From: an uncultured Clostridia bacterium
GTDB taxonomy: Bacteria; Bacillota; Clostridia; Christensenellales; Aristaeellaceae
Reading direction: 5' to 3'
DNA: 64,000 nt
Assembly: GCA_946187775.1 (NCBI GenBank)
Contig: CAMHSI010000003.1
Coordinates: 1-64,000, forward strand
Shown: positions 7,323 to 16,236 of the stretch, in pieces
Position numbering within the stretch: the stretch's first letter is position 1
Layout: each line of letters opens with the position of its first letter
Program-made: the position numbers and the translations under genes
The notes under the pieces: generated by a model
What the model was told of the DNA's origin: nothing
Database searches by the model: none
Seen by the model: the letters and a program-made list of their open reading frames with translations, nothing else

Positions 7323-8813
7323 TCAGGCCAGGGAATCCCGGAAGTGGTTTTCAGAGGCTTTTTCCAGGGCCTTGACAATAATCCGCAGGGTTTTGATGCG
7401 GGCGTATTTTTTATCATTGGACTCGATGATATACCAGGGGGCATTTTCCGTGCTGGTTTTCGCCAGCATCTCGTCCACCGCGACTTCATACTGGGGCCAT
7501 TTCTCGCGGTTGCGCCAGTCTTCATCGGTGATTTTCCACTGCTTTTCCGGAGTGTTCTGCCGATCGGTAAAGCGGGCGAGCTGGGTATCCTGGTCGATAT
7601 GGATCCAGAATTTCATGAGGACGGCGCCCCAGTCGGTAAGCTGGCGCTCGAACTCGTTGATTTCGTTATAGGCGCGCTGCCAGTCCTTTTCGGAGCAGAA
7701 GCCCTCCAGCCGCTCCACCATGACGCGGCCGTACCAGGTGCGGTCAAAGATGCAGAAATGGCCGGTGCGGGGCAGCCGGGTCCAGAAACGCCAGAGGTAC
7801 TGGCGGTTGAGCTCGGGAGGCAGGGGGGAGGCGATGGGATGGACATCCACGCCGCGGGGATCCAGGGGATAGGCCACCCGGCGGATGTTGCCGCCCTTGC
7901 CGGCAGCGTCCCAGCCCTCGTAGCAGAGGATGACAGGGATCTTTTTGCGGTAGAGGATGTTATGAAGCTCGCTGAGCCGGGCCTGGAGCTTTTTCAGCTC
8001 CTTTTTGTAATCCTCATCGCTGATGACGGGGGACAGGTCCACATCCTTCAGCTTCGGCATCTTCACCAGGGGGAACTTCTCCTCGAAGGGTTCGCCCACA
8101 TAGCGGCCCTTTTCCAGGGCCTTGTCGATTTTGGAGACGAGGAGCTTCAGGGCGTCGCGGACGGCGGCCTTCCGGCGCATGCCGTCCAGGACGTGCCAGG
8201 AAACGTCTTCATCCGTTTTATCCATGAACTCATCATAGGCTTTGCGGAACTCGTCGTACTCCCGGTGTTGCCAGAGATCGTCCCCGTCCACGCGCCACTC
8301 GGTATCCGCGGATTCCCGGAGGGCTTTCAGGCGGTCAAACTGCTCCTCCTTGCTGATGTGGAGGAAGATTTTCAGGACGAGATACCCGCCGTCCCGCAGC
8401 TGGCGCTCAAACTCGTTGACCATGCGGACCCGGCGCTTGTACTCCTCCCGGGAGATTTCGAGGCGGAGCTTTTTCTGGACCAGGTTTTCCATCCAGCCGG
8501 AATCGAAGAAGGCCACATGCCCGTTTTCCGGAATGGCGGCTGCATAGGGATAGAGGAAGGGATACCTGGATTTGTTTTCCGGAATGATGGAGGGGGAAGT
8601 GACCTGATAGAAACGGGGATCCATCTCGCTGATGATCTCCTTGATCAGGCTGCCCTTGCCGGCGGCGGCCCAGCCCTCAATGAGGACCAGCACCGGGAGC
8701 TTGCCGGCGCGGAGCTGCTGCTGCTGGGCTACGAGGCGTGCGCGGAGGGCCTTGATTTCCTGATTCAGCGCGGCTTTATCTTCCTGCTTGTTTTTCTCCA
8801 GAGTTTCGAGCAT
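7323..8813 (-). CDS. pap: Polyphosphate:AMP phosphotransferase, two-domain PPK2
   Basis: The 496-residue protein contains two PPK2 domains in tandem. Each has its own P-loop: EGWAAAGKGSL in the first half and EGWDAAGKGGNIRR in the second. The second half also has the lid-like FDRTWYGRVMVERLEGF, whereas the first has FDSGWMENLVQKK, which is more degraded. Known two-domain members phosphorylate AMP to ADP using polyphosphate, with catalysis in the C-terminal domain. A coiled-coil-like start (residues 1-35) precedes domain 1. The ATG at 8813 has AAGGAGG 8 nt upstream. The gene appears to be transcribed alone. Confidence 0.92.
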   Translation of the reverse strand: MLETLEKNKQEDKAALNQEIKALRARLVAQQQQLRAGKLPVLVLIEGWAAAGKGSLIKEIISEMDPRFYQVTSPSIIPENKSRYPFLYPYAAAIPENGHVAFFDSGWMENLVQKKLRLEISREEYKRRVRMVNEFERQLRDGGYLVLKIFLHISKEEQFDRLKALRESADTEWRVDGDDLWQHREYDEFRKAYDEFMDKTDEDVSWHVLDGMRRKAAVRDALKLLVSKIDKALEKGRYVGEPFEEKFPLVKMPKLKDVDLSPVISDEDYKKELKKLQARLSELHNILYRKKIPVILCYEGWDAAGKGGNIRRVAYPLDPRGVDVHPIASPLPPELNRQYLWRFWTRLPRTGHFCIFDRTWYGRVMVERLEGFCSEKDWQRAYNEINEFERQLTDWGAVLMKFWIHIDQDTQLARFTDRQNTPEKQWKITDEDWRNREKWPQYEVAVDEMLAKTSTENAPWYIIESNDKKYARIKTLRIIVKALEKASENHFRDSLA

Positions 8814-8932
8814 TGTGACATCCTCCTTCATCCGGGTTGTATAAAACTGCGATCAAAGATAAGAATCCGAAAGGGATATAAAGCTGTTCCTTTTCCTTTA
8901 TCATGCCGAAAAACGGGATAAATGTCAAGACG

Positions 8933-8960
8933 AAAAAAAGCCCCGCGGCCGGAAGGCCGC
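8933..8960 (-). terminator. Terminator of tRNA-Trp
   Basis: GCGGCC (8945-8950), loop GGAA, GGCCGC (8955-8960). On the minus strand it is followed by GGGGC and then T7 (A run 8933-8939). Confidence 0.8.
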
Positions 8961-8974
8961 AGGACCCGCGGAAG

Positions 8975-9045
8975 CAGGGGCAGAAGGATTCGAACCCTCA
9001 ACAAAGGTTTTGGAGACCCACGTGTTACCATTACACCATGCCCCT
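8975..9045 (-). tRNA. tRNA-Trp (CCA)
   Basis: On the minus strand the acceptor arms are AGGGGCA and TGCCCCT, with discriminator G. The anticodon loop reads CTCCAAA, anticodon CCA. The T arm has GGTTCGAATCC. A1-U72 and G73 are tryptophan identity elements in bacteria. The CCA end is not encoded. Confidence 0.95.
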
Positions 9046-9063
9046 ATATCCGCAACAGGTTGA

Positions 9064-9092
9064 ATTATACGGGAGGCTTTGCCGTTTGTCAA
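9064..9092 (-). promoter_or_regulatory. Consensus promoter of tRNA-Trp
   Basis: TTGACA and TATAAT, both perfect, are spaced 17 bp apart on the minus strand and lie about 20 bp before the tRNA. They sit between the SpoU gene and the tRNA. Confidence 0.92.
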
Positions 9093-9100
9093 GGAGTTTT

Positions 9101-9847
9101 TCAGCGAACCAGGTCATACATCATAATCCCGGCGGCAACGGCCGCATTCAGGGACTCCGCGCCGCCGCGCATGGGCAGGCGGAGCCGGTGGGTCGCCTCG
9201 GCCCGGACGGCTTCTGAAACGCCGTTTCCCTCATTGCCGACGATCAGGACGAAGGAGGAAGAGACCCCCTGCCTTTCAAAGAAGGGATCCCCGTCGAGCT
9301 GTGAGGAAAGAACGGAATATCCCCGGGAGCGCAGGCTCCGGAGGGCGGCGGGAAGATCGGCCGGGAAGGCAAAGCACATGCGGAAGATGCTTCCCATGGT
9401 GGAGCGGAGCACCTTCGGGGAAAAGAGGTCGGCGCATTCGGGCCCCAGCAGGACGCCGTCAAAGCCGGCGGCATCGGCGGTGCGGATGATGGTGCCGACA
9501 TTTCCGGGATCCTGGACCGCGTCCAGGGCCAGGAGCTTCGGACCGTCGGGAGGAAGCACCCGGCGGGAAAGCACGGCGGCTACGCCCTGGGGGGTGCGGG
9601 TATCCGCAACAGCAGAGAAGGCGTGCTCCGAAAGGGTGAAGGCAGGAACGCCTGCCGGAAGGGGAAAATCCGGGACATAGTCCTCCCGGAGCAGGAGGGC
9701 GAGGACAGGGAAATCCGAGGCCAGGGCTTCCCGGACCATGCGGGTGCCCTCCACAAGGAAGGCATCGGAGGCTTCGCGGCCCTTCCGCTCCCGGAGGGAT
9801 TTCCAGGAGAGGACCCGGGGATTTTTGGCGGAGGTAATCAGTTCCAT
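9101..9847 (-). CDS. SpoU/TrmH-family RNA 2'-O-methyltransferase
   Basis: The 248-residue protein has an N-terminal substrate-binding domain (SAKNP, FLVEGTRMVREAL) and a C-terminal SPOUT knot. The three signature blocks are present: ALDAVQDPGNVGTIIRTADAAGF, IVGNEGNGVS and SLNAAVAAGI. It probably methylates a ribose in 23S rRNA or tRNA (RlmB/TsnR-like); the target cannot be read. AAAGGAG precedes the ATG. It starts 11 bp after the giant tubulin/actin-like gene, so the two are probably co-transcribed. Confidence 0.92.
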   Translation of the reverse strand: MELITSAKNPRVLSWKSLRERKGREASDAFLVEGTRMVREALASDFPVLALLLREDYVPDFPLPAGVPAFTLSEHAFSAVADTRTPQGVAAVLSRRVLPPDGPKLLALDAVQDPGNVGTIIRTADAAGFDGVLLGPECADLFSPKVLRSTMGSIFRMCFAFPADLPAALRSLRSRGYSVLSSQLDGDPFFERQGVSSSFVLIVGNEGNGVSEAVRAEATHRLRLPMRGGAESLNAAVAAGIMMYDLVR

Positions 9848-9858
9848 AGGGGCTCCTT

Positions 9859-12800
9859 TCAGGCCAGGTCCAGCAGGTTGCCGATCCAGGCGGACAGGGA
9901 ATCATAGGGCCGGGGCATTTCCGCAGGCGGGAAGGACTGATCCAGGGACGCCGCGATCAGCGCGTCGCCGCGGTCTGTAAAGGGATGGTAATAATCCCCG
10001 GTGAAAAAGCCCGGGAAAAGCATTTCCGCAGAGGCGGGAAATTCCCGGCGGAAGCGGAGCAGGAATTCCGGAAGCAGCTCCGACGGACGCACGGCCACGG
10101 AGGCGGGGACCACGGAGGCCGGGGGAAGACCGGGATACGTTTCCTGCAGCATGGACAGGCCCACGGGGATCTCCATTTTCTTCTCCGAGGAGAAGAGGAG
10201 GGACAGGGAGGCCACACGCCTGTTGCGGAACATGGAGAGGAAATGCCAGAGGGAGGTTTTCAGGGGCGGGGGAAGCGCCTCCAGGAGGGTGGCTCCCCGG
10301 CCGGCCAGGCACAGGGTCATCTGCTCCGGCAGGAAATCGTTGCGGCTGGGATCGGCGGCCAGCTGCAGAAGCACGAGCCCGGAAAGCATCAGCAGATAGG
10401 AAAGATGCAGCAGCAGGAGGGCGCCGGCACGGGAGGGAGTTCCGCCGGAGGCCAGGGAAAGGGACATGGAAACCAGCAGGGAAAGATGGTCCGCGACAAA
10501 ATAATCCAGCGCCGCCCGGGCCCGGCGAAGGGCGACGGCGTCCGTACGCGCGGCGTGAAGCGCCTTTGTAAGCAGGGAAAGATCCCGGAGGAACCGCTCA
10601 TCCGGGCAAAGGCCGAACTCCCGGGCGAGGAGATCCGGATCCCGCAGGAGGGAGGGCAGCAGCATATAGTGTACCCCCAGGGGGATCTGGCAGGTGCGGA
10701 CGGCCTGCTCCCGGCCGCGGAGGAACAGGGAGATATCCGCCGTGCCGGCGCCCAGGTCCAGCACCATGAAACCTCCGCGGGTATCCTCCGGCGCGCAGTA
10801 ACGGAAATAGGCGCCGAGGGCGGAGCTTTCGGAGGCAAAGGAAACGGGGAGGTTTTCTTCGGAGGCAGGATAACCGCTTTCCCGCAGGACGCTGAGGCAG
10901 AGGGAGCGGAAGAGATTCATCAGGGATTCCCGGCCTTCCTTCGCCATTTCATCCGGAAGGGAGAAGCGCCAGGAAAGGGAGGGCGCTCCCTCACACCGGG
11001 CCTGGAGGGCGGACATCAGCAGGATCTGATGGAGGCAGAGCATGCCGGAGCGCCCCTTCTCCTCCTCCCATTTCAGGCCGGTGTATACAGCATCGGAGGG
11101 AGTGCTGACGAGATCCTCCAGATCCGAGGACATGAGCACCATTCCGTCCACAAAGGGAACGGGAGAAGCGCCTGGCACATTCCGGAAGATCCGCACCACC
11201 GTGGGGAACAGGGCGGATACGGGAACGGCCGGAATAAACTCACGGCGGAGCAGCTCCCGGGAGGAGGCGGGGTTGTTCAGCAGGGTGCGGACCATGACGG
11301 GACCGTTGAGGGGCTTGCGCTGCCGGCTGAAGGCGACGACGGCGGAGGTGCCGGAGGAGCCGAAATCCATGCAGACCTCCACGGGGCAGCCCTCCACGGC
11401 AGCGGGCCGGGGAAGCACATTGGGCAGGACGCCCATGGTCTGATCCTCCCGAAGGAGGGAGAAACAGAGGGGAAAGGATTCAAAACGGGCGGAGAAGCGA
11501 TTCTCGGCAACGGCGTCAACATCGGTGAATTCACCGCCCTCGGGCAGGACACGGAGGGTGTAAGCCTCGGGCATATGGGCATAGACAAAATACGCTTTCC
11601 AGTCCTCCGGGGGAAGCGGAAGGGAGGGCCAGAGGGCGAGGGTCGGAATATCATGGGAATAGAGGTTCAGGACTTCCTCCGGGCCATAGGTGCGGACCAT
11701 GCGCACGGGGAAAGCGCCGTCCAGGGTGAGGACCACACGGTAGGAGCCTTCCTCCGCACGCTCAAAGGAAAGGAGGCCGGGCTGCAGCAGGGTGCGGCCT
11801 TCCGGAAGGACGCAGAGGGCCCGGCCGAATTCCGGCGAAAGGGGAGGAAGCACCGCGTCCGGCGGGATTTCCGCCGCTTCCTGATCGGGATCGGCAGGAG
11901 GAGCCGGCCAGAGGGCACACATGGAGGACAGCAGGGCATCCCCGATGACATCCCGCCCCCGGGCGGGGAAAACCGTGAGCAGATCCGAGAAGAGATTCAT
12001 TGCCGCAAGGGGGAGGGATTCCCCCAGGGACTCGCGCAGGACCGTCTGCATGGAGGGGGATTTCGGATCCCAGGGCCAGACGAATTCCGGCGCCCGGCGG
12101 TCCAGCGGGTTTTCCGCCTCCTCCAGGAGGGAGAGGGCGGAGGAACGCACCTCCGGCAGCAGGGAGGGAGACCGGGACAGCATTCCGGCGAGATTCCGGA
12201 CCAGGGCGTCCCGGTAATCATCCGAGGAGGCGGAGAGGACGGAACATTCGGCGGCGAGGCGGCCCAGGGTGTACTCCTCACCGGCGGAGCGGGGGCTTTC
12301 CAGAAGAAGCCGGGAGCTTTCCCGGGCAAAGGGAACATCCCGGTAGAGGTAGAGCACCTCCTCGGGAACACCGGTGCAGGCGGAAGCTGGGAAGGAGGGA
12401 GACCCCGCCAGGACGGAGCCGAGCAGATCATCCCCGGAAAACCGCTCCCAGCGGCAGGACTCTTTGCGGACGCTGCCGGAATATGCGGAAAGGGAGAACA
12501 GGCCGCAGACCGCCCGGATCCTGGTTTTCAGGGCACGGTCCTCCCTGAAGGGCTCCGGATCCCGGGAAAGATCCCGGAGGAACTCCCGGAGGAAGACCCC
12601 GAGCCGGGAAGACGCTTTTTCCCCGGAGAGGGCGCCGGCAAAGGCATTCAGCCGCTCCAGGAGCAGCATCCGGTCCCCTTCGCCCAGGGAATTGCAGGGA
12701 TCGGAGAAGATCCCTTTTTCCCGGTCAAACCAGGTGACGAAGGAAGGAACCAGGGGAGTACAGGCCGCGGTTCTCCGGGCGGGGAGGAAATCCTCCCCGG

Positions 12801-15012
12801 GAAGGACCAGGGCAAAGGGATACGCATCCCCCTCCCGATCCAGGGAAAGGACGAAAACCTTCTCCGCGCGGCGGGCGGAGAGCCAGCAGCGGGAAACGGG
12901 AGAATCCCCGGAAACGCAGGAGGAGACCAGGGAGGCTTCGCCGGGACGGAGGGAGCGGTACTGCCGGAGCAGGAGCATGGCCAGCAGGCCCCGGCGCTCC
13001 GCGACGGCGCTTTCCGGCGGGGTTTCCTCCGGCAGGAGGGAGAGCACATTCCGAAGGGTGAGCAGGGGAGATTCCGGAATCAGGTCCGGCAGCAGGGGAA
13101 GGGCGGGCATGCCGCCGCCGGACAGGAAGCGGCAGCCGGAAAGCTCCTCCGCGCAGAGGGAAAGGGACTGATCCAGCAGGAAGACAAAGGGATCCGCCGG
13201 GACAAGATCCTTACAGGCGGACTGCAGCGCCTTCCAGCGGTTTTTCGCATCCGCGGCGGGAAGATCCCGGAAAAGCGGGGACGGAATCCGCAGGGAGGCG
13301 TCGGCGGGATCCGCGGCGCAAAGCTGCTCCAGGGCGCGCCCCGCTTCGGGAGTGAGGCATGTTCCGTCGTAGGGACCGGCATGCTGCAGGCGGGAAACCG
13401 GCAGGGCGGACACCTGGGACTGGACGGAAACGGGATCCAGCTCCGCCTCGCAGCGGGCGACGGCCGCCTTCAGCAGGCGGATCCGCCGCTCAGCCTTCAG
13501 GAAGGCCAGGTGATCTGCATATTCCGTGGGGGAGGCGGCTTTTTTCTCCGCGTCTCGCAGGGCGGAACGACAGCGGTTCAGGCAGTCCAGCCGTACCTGG
13601 AGGGAACGGTAGCCGCCCAGGGAGGAGAGAATGCCGGAACGGGCGCGGCCTTCTTCCTCCAGCTGCTGCTCCATGGCCGCCAGGCGGCGGGCAAGCTTTT
13701 CCTCCTCAGTATCCGCCAGGGAATCACGATGCACGGGGCGGACGGCATCCAGCCCGGATTCCCGCGCTTCCGCCACGGAGGTATCATATTCGGAGGCAAC
13801 GGTGATATACCGCCCGCAGGCGTTGACCGCCTGCTGCCAGAGGGTGGCGGCCTCCGGGGAATCGCGGAGGGCGGAAGGGACGGAACGGAAGAGACGCAGG
13901 ATGTTCGAGAGAAGCATCCGGAGGGTTTTCCCGGCCTGCTCCGGAAGGGCAGCAAGGGCCGCGGGATCCGGGACATCGGAAAAAAGACGGCGGAGAACGG
14001 CCGTACGGGGGTTCACCGTCAGGGAGCGCAGGCGGGAAGGACGGGAAAGGAAATTTTGCAGGGAGGGGAACACATCGGAGAGCATCCAGGCCATCCAGTT
14101 TACCCGGGCGGCGAAGACGGGAGCCTGGTCCCCGAGGGACGACAGGGAAAGAATCCCGTCGGTTTCCCGGGTATGGAGGCCGGGGGCGGGCTCCGTTTCC
14201 CCGCCCAGGACAGCGCCGAGGATCCGGGCGGTGGACAGGGCCAGCAGCCGGCCGGATTCCCCGGACTCCGCAAGGGAGGAAGGCAGGGACAGCAGCCAGG
14301 CAGCATCCGCCCCGCGGGCCGGGGCATCCCCGGATAAGCGAAGCAGGGCACGGTCCTCCATGGCCTGCAGCGTACCCCGAAGAACGGGACGCACGGATTC
14401 GGGCAGGGGGGAGGACACTTCGGAAAGACCGATCAGATATACAGACATCGGTCTGTTTTTAAGCAGCTCCCGCAGCTCCTGCAGAAGCACCAGGAGAATG
14501 CCGGCGGAAAAAGGATCGCTCAGATCCGCCAGGAGAAACAAACGGACCGGATCCTCCGGATCCCGGCCGGAAGGAAACTCCCCAAGCCAGGAGAAAAAGG
14601 GCTGCAGGGAGGAAGACTCCCCACGGCGGAGCAGATCCGAGAAGGACCATTCCACGGCTTCCCGGTCCGTTGCGATGGACAGGGGGAGCCCCCGGCCCCG
14701 GAGGGCCGAAATCAGGACGGAGGCATCCGGATCCTCCGTCAGCTCCCGGAGGGAACGGAAGGAGGGAACGCAGGAAGCAAAGGCAACTCCTGCGGGAAAA
14801 ACGGCGTTCTTTCCTGAAAAGCCCGGCAGGCGCCGGCAGGCGGAAAGCCCTGACGCCAGCTCCGCCGCCTCAGCGCAGGATTCCTGATCCTGGGAAAGGC
14901 TGAAGACATTCAGCTGTTCCACGGGCAGGGAAACGCCGCAGGAAAGCGCTGTGAAAAGATCCGGCAGGAGCTTTTGGGCGGCGGTGCCGATGCTGAGCAG
15001 GAAGGAAGACAA
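9859..15012 (-). CDS. Giant tubulin-like / Hsp70-actin-like fusion protein
   Basis: One intact frame encodes 1717 residues. The C-terminal third (about 1210-1640) has the actin/Hsp70 ATPase pattern: phosphate-1 loop VCMDFGSSGTSAVVAF, phosphate-2 loop VLDLGAGTADISLF (about 1415), and adenosine loop LCLAGRGATLLEAL (about 1570). The N-terminal 250 residues look like a decayed tubulin/FtsZ fold: an initial FLLSIGTAAQKLL strand-loop-helix, and ADLSDPFSAGILLVLLQEL where tubulins have the GGGTGSG loop. Residues about 435-560 are charged and probably coiled coil. There is no signal peptide or clear membrane span. TTG at 15012 is chosen because AAAGGAG lies 8 nt upstream; GTG at 15021 overlaps that site. 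Related large tubulin-like and Hsp70-like proteins occur in Clostridia, usually as separate genes. Function is unknown. Confidence 0.82.
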   Translation of the reverse strand: MSSFLLSIGTAAQKLLPDLFTALSCGVSLPVEQLNVFSLSQDQESCAEAAELASGLSACRRLPGFSGKNAVFPAGVAFASCVPSFRSLRELTEDPDASVLISALRGRGLPLSIATDREAVEWSFSDLLRRGESSSLQPFFSWLGEFPSGRDPEDPVRLFLLADLSDPFSAGILLVLLQELRELLKNRPMSVYLIGLSEVSSPLPESVRPVLRGTLQAMEDRALLRLSGDAPARGADAAWLLSLPSSLAESGESGRLLALSTARILGAVLGGETEPAPGLHTRETDGILSLSSLGDQAPVFAARVNWMAWMLSDVFPSLQNFLSRPSRLRSLTVNPRTAVLRRLFSDVPDPAALAALPEQAGKTLRMLLSNILRLFRSVPSALRDSPEAATLWQQAVNACGRYITVASEYDTSVAEARESGLDAVRPVHRDSLADTEEEKLARRLAAMEQQLEEEGRARSGILSSLGGYRSLQVRLDCLNRCRSALRDAEKKAASPTEYADHLAFLKAERRIRLLKAAVARCEAELDPVSVQSQVSALPVSRLQHAGPYDGTCLTPEAGRALEQLCAADPADASLRIPSPLFRDLPAADAKNRWKALQSACKDLVPADPFVFLLDQSLSLCAEELSGCRFLSGGGMPALPLLPDLIPESPLLTLRNVLSLLPEETPPESAVAERRGLLAMLLLRQYRSLRPGEASLVSSCVSGDSPVSRCWLSARRAEKVFVLSLDREGDAYPFALVLPGEDFLPARRTAACTPLVPSFVTWFDREKGIFSDPCNSLGEGDRMLLLERLNAFAGALSGEKASSRLGVFLREFLRDLSRDPEPFREDRALKTRIRAVCGLFSLSAYSGSVRKESCRWERFSGDDLLGSVLAGSPSFPASACTGVPEEVLYLYRDVPFARESSRLLLESPRSAGEEYTLGRLAAECSVLSASSDDYRDALVRNLAGMLSRSPSLLPEVRSSALSLLEEAENPLDRRAPEFVWPWDPKSPSMQTVLRESLGESLPLAAMNLFSDLLTVFPARGRDVIGDALLSSMCALWPAPPADPDQEAAEIPPDAVLPPLSPEFGRALCVLPEGRTLLQPGLLSFERAEEGSYRVVLTLDGAFPVRMVRTYGPEEVLNLYSHDIPTLALWPSLPLPPEDWKAYFVYAHMPEAYTLRVLPEGGEFTDVDAVAENRFSARFESFPLCFSLLREDQTMGVLPNVLPRPAAVEGCPVEVCMDFGSSGTSAVVAFSRQRKPLNGPVMVRTLLNNPASSRELLRREFIPAVPVSALFPTVVRIFRNVPGASPVPFVDGMVLMSSDLEDLVSTPSDAVYTGLKWEEEKGRSGMLCLHQILLMSALQARCEGAPSLSWRFSLPDEMAKEGRESLMNLFRSLCLSVLRESGYPASEENLPVSFASESSALGAYFRYCAPEDTRGGFMVLDLGAGTADISLFLRGREQAVRTCQIPLGVHYMLLPSLLRDPDLLAREFGLCPDERFLRDLSLLTKALHAARTDAVALRRARAALDYFVADHLSLLVSMSLSLASGGTPSRAGALLLLHLSYLLMLSGLVLLQLAADPSRNDFLPEQMTLCLAGRGATLLEALPPPLKTSLWHFLSMFRNRRVASLSLLFSSEKKMEIPVGLSMLQETYPGLPPASVVPASVAVRPSELLPEFLLRFRREFPASAEMLFPGFFTGDYYHPFTDRGDALIAASLDQSFPPAEMPRPYDSLSAWIGNLLDLA

Positions 15013-15033
15013 GGCGATCACTCCTTTAGCTGT

Positions 15034-15069
15034 AAAAAAGGGTTACCGCTTAAGGCGTGGTAACCCTTT
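15034..15069 (-). terminator. Terminator of the nucleotidyltransferase gene
   Basis: AAAGGGTTACC (15037-15047) pairs with GGTAACCCTTT (15059-15069). On the minus strand T residues follow the stem. It separates the nucleotidyltransferase from the giant gene. Confidence 0.85.
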
Positions 15070-15107
15070 GAAAGCCTTCCGCAAAGGAAGGGCGGGAAGA
15101 TCCGGGA

Positions 15108-16013
15108 TCAGAGAGCGGGGGGATAGCTGCCGTTTTCATGGAGCTTTTTGAGCTCGCCGGCGACGTAGGCCTTATCCTCCTTGTAGGTGACACCGAACCA
15201 GACGGCCTTTGTGGAGAGAACCTCCACCTGGAGGCCGGTGGTATGCATAAGGTGGTCCACCAGGGCGGGAAGGAGGCACTCCTTCTTCAGGGGATCCCCG
15301 GAAGGATCGTTCAGGAAATCACGGAGGTACTTCATTCCGTATTCAAAGAAGGAGGGAGCGAAGCCCCAGAGGTTCATGGACACCAGCGCGTCGGGATCGA
15401 GGATCACGCCGTCGGGATCATCGTGGATATCGCGGATGGTTCCGTCCGGGAAAGGAAGGATGCTGTAGGTTTCGGTGACCCGGACAAGATGGCCGGCATC
15501 ATCCGTGGTGCAGACACCGCGGGTGACATGCCCGTTTTTGGAAACGGTGTTTTTGAGGTAATAGGCGACCATGGAGGCCTTGTTTCCGCCCTCACGGAGG
15601 CGGCGGAGGGAATCGGCCATGGCCACGAAAGCGTCCTTGCCGTAATAATCGTCGGCATTGATGACGGCGAAGGGCTCATGGATCAGGTCCTTGGCGCACA
15701 TGACGGCATGCACGGTTCCGTAGGGCTTTGTCCTGTCGGCCGGGGGAACGAAGCCGCCGGGCAGGGAATCGTATTCCTGGTAAGCGTAGGAAACCTTGAC
15801 CTTTTTCGCGATTTTATCGCCGATGATTTCGCGGAACATTTCATCCATGCTGCGACGGATGACGAAGACCACCTTTGTGAAGCCGGCTTCCACGGCATCG
15901 TGGATGGAGTACTCCATGAGGATTTCGCCGTTGGGACCGATGTGATCCACCTGTTTATTTCCACCGTAACGGGAACCAAGGCCGGCGGCCATGATGAGCA
16001 GTGTCGTGTCCAT
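15108..16013 (-). CDS. Sugar-phosphate nucleotidyltransferase family protein
   Basis: The 301-residue protein has the nucleotidyltransferase signature LLIMAAGLGSRYGG followed by NKQ, INADDYYG for the metal-binding acidic pair, and a C-terminal YLRDFLNDPSGDPLKKEC region. Such enzymes join a sugar phosphate to an NTP, as in UDP- or dTDP-glucose synthesis. The subfamily resembles stand-alone clostridial nucleotidyltransferases, so the sugar is unknown. No acyltransferase repeats follow the catalytic domain. GAAGGAG lies 11 nt before the ATG. It has its own promoter and terminator. Confidence 0.85.
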   Translation of the reverse strand: MDTTLLIMAAGLGSRYGGNKQVDHIGPNGEILMEYSIHDAVEAGFTKVVFVIRRSMDEMFREIIGDKIAKKVKVSYAYQEYDSLPGGFVPPADRTKPYGTVHAVMCAKDLIHEPFAVINADDYYGKDAFVAMADSLRRLREGGNKASMVAYYLKNTVSKNGHVTRGVCTTDDAGHLVRVTETYSILPFPDGTIRDIHDDPDGVILDPDALVSMNLWGFAPSFFEYGMKYLRDFLNDPSGDPLKKECLLPALVDHLMHTTGLQVEVLSTKAVWFGVTYKEDKAYVAGELKKLHENGSYPPAL

Positions 16014-16050
16014 AAAAAACCAAACTCCTTCATCGCTGAGATTACCTCAA

Positions 16051-16080
16051 ATTTTACCACAGCGCAAAGAGGAATGTCAA
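16051..16080 (-). promoter_or_regulatory. Promoter of the nucleotidyltransferase gene
   Basis: TTGACA and TAAAAT are separated by 18 bp on the minus strand, about 40 bp upstream of the start. Confidence 0.75.
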
Positions 16081-16136
16081 CGAAGGGGAACCCGCTGCCG
16101 CGGGAGGGGAAATTGCGCTGAGGGGAACAAAAATGG

Positions 16137-16165
16137 TTTACATTTCAATGTAAGAATGATAAAAT
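16137..16165 (+). promoter_or_regulatory. Promoter of the 16237 gene-tilS-hpt unit
   Basis: TTTACA (16137-16142) and TAAAAT (16160-16165) are 17 bp apart, with an extended -10 TGA just before TAAAAT. Confidence 0.72.
16138..16153. promoter_or_regulatory. Inverted repeat over the -35 box, candidate operator
   Basis: TTACATT-TC-AATGTAA is a perfect 7-bp inverted repeat that covers the -35 box of the promoter at 16137-16165. A repressor bound here would block that promoter. No regulator can be named. Confidence 0.4.
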
Positions 16166-16236
16166 TCATCGTTAGGCTGCACCCATTCCGGAGCAGCGAA
16201 GGGAACCACGCCGGAAACGGCGGAAAGGGAATGTGA

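Noticed and set aside
9985-14337. 1450-codon open frame on the plus strand opposite the giant gene
   Set aside because: It lacks a ribosome site and family similarity, is full of Gly/Gln/Arg/Glu low complexity typical of an antisense frame of G+C-rich coding DNA, and the minus strand carries the actin-type motifs.
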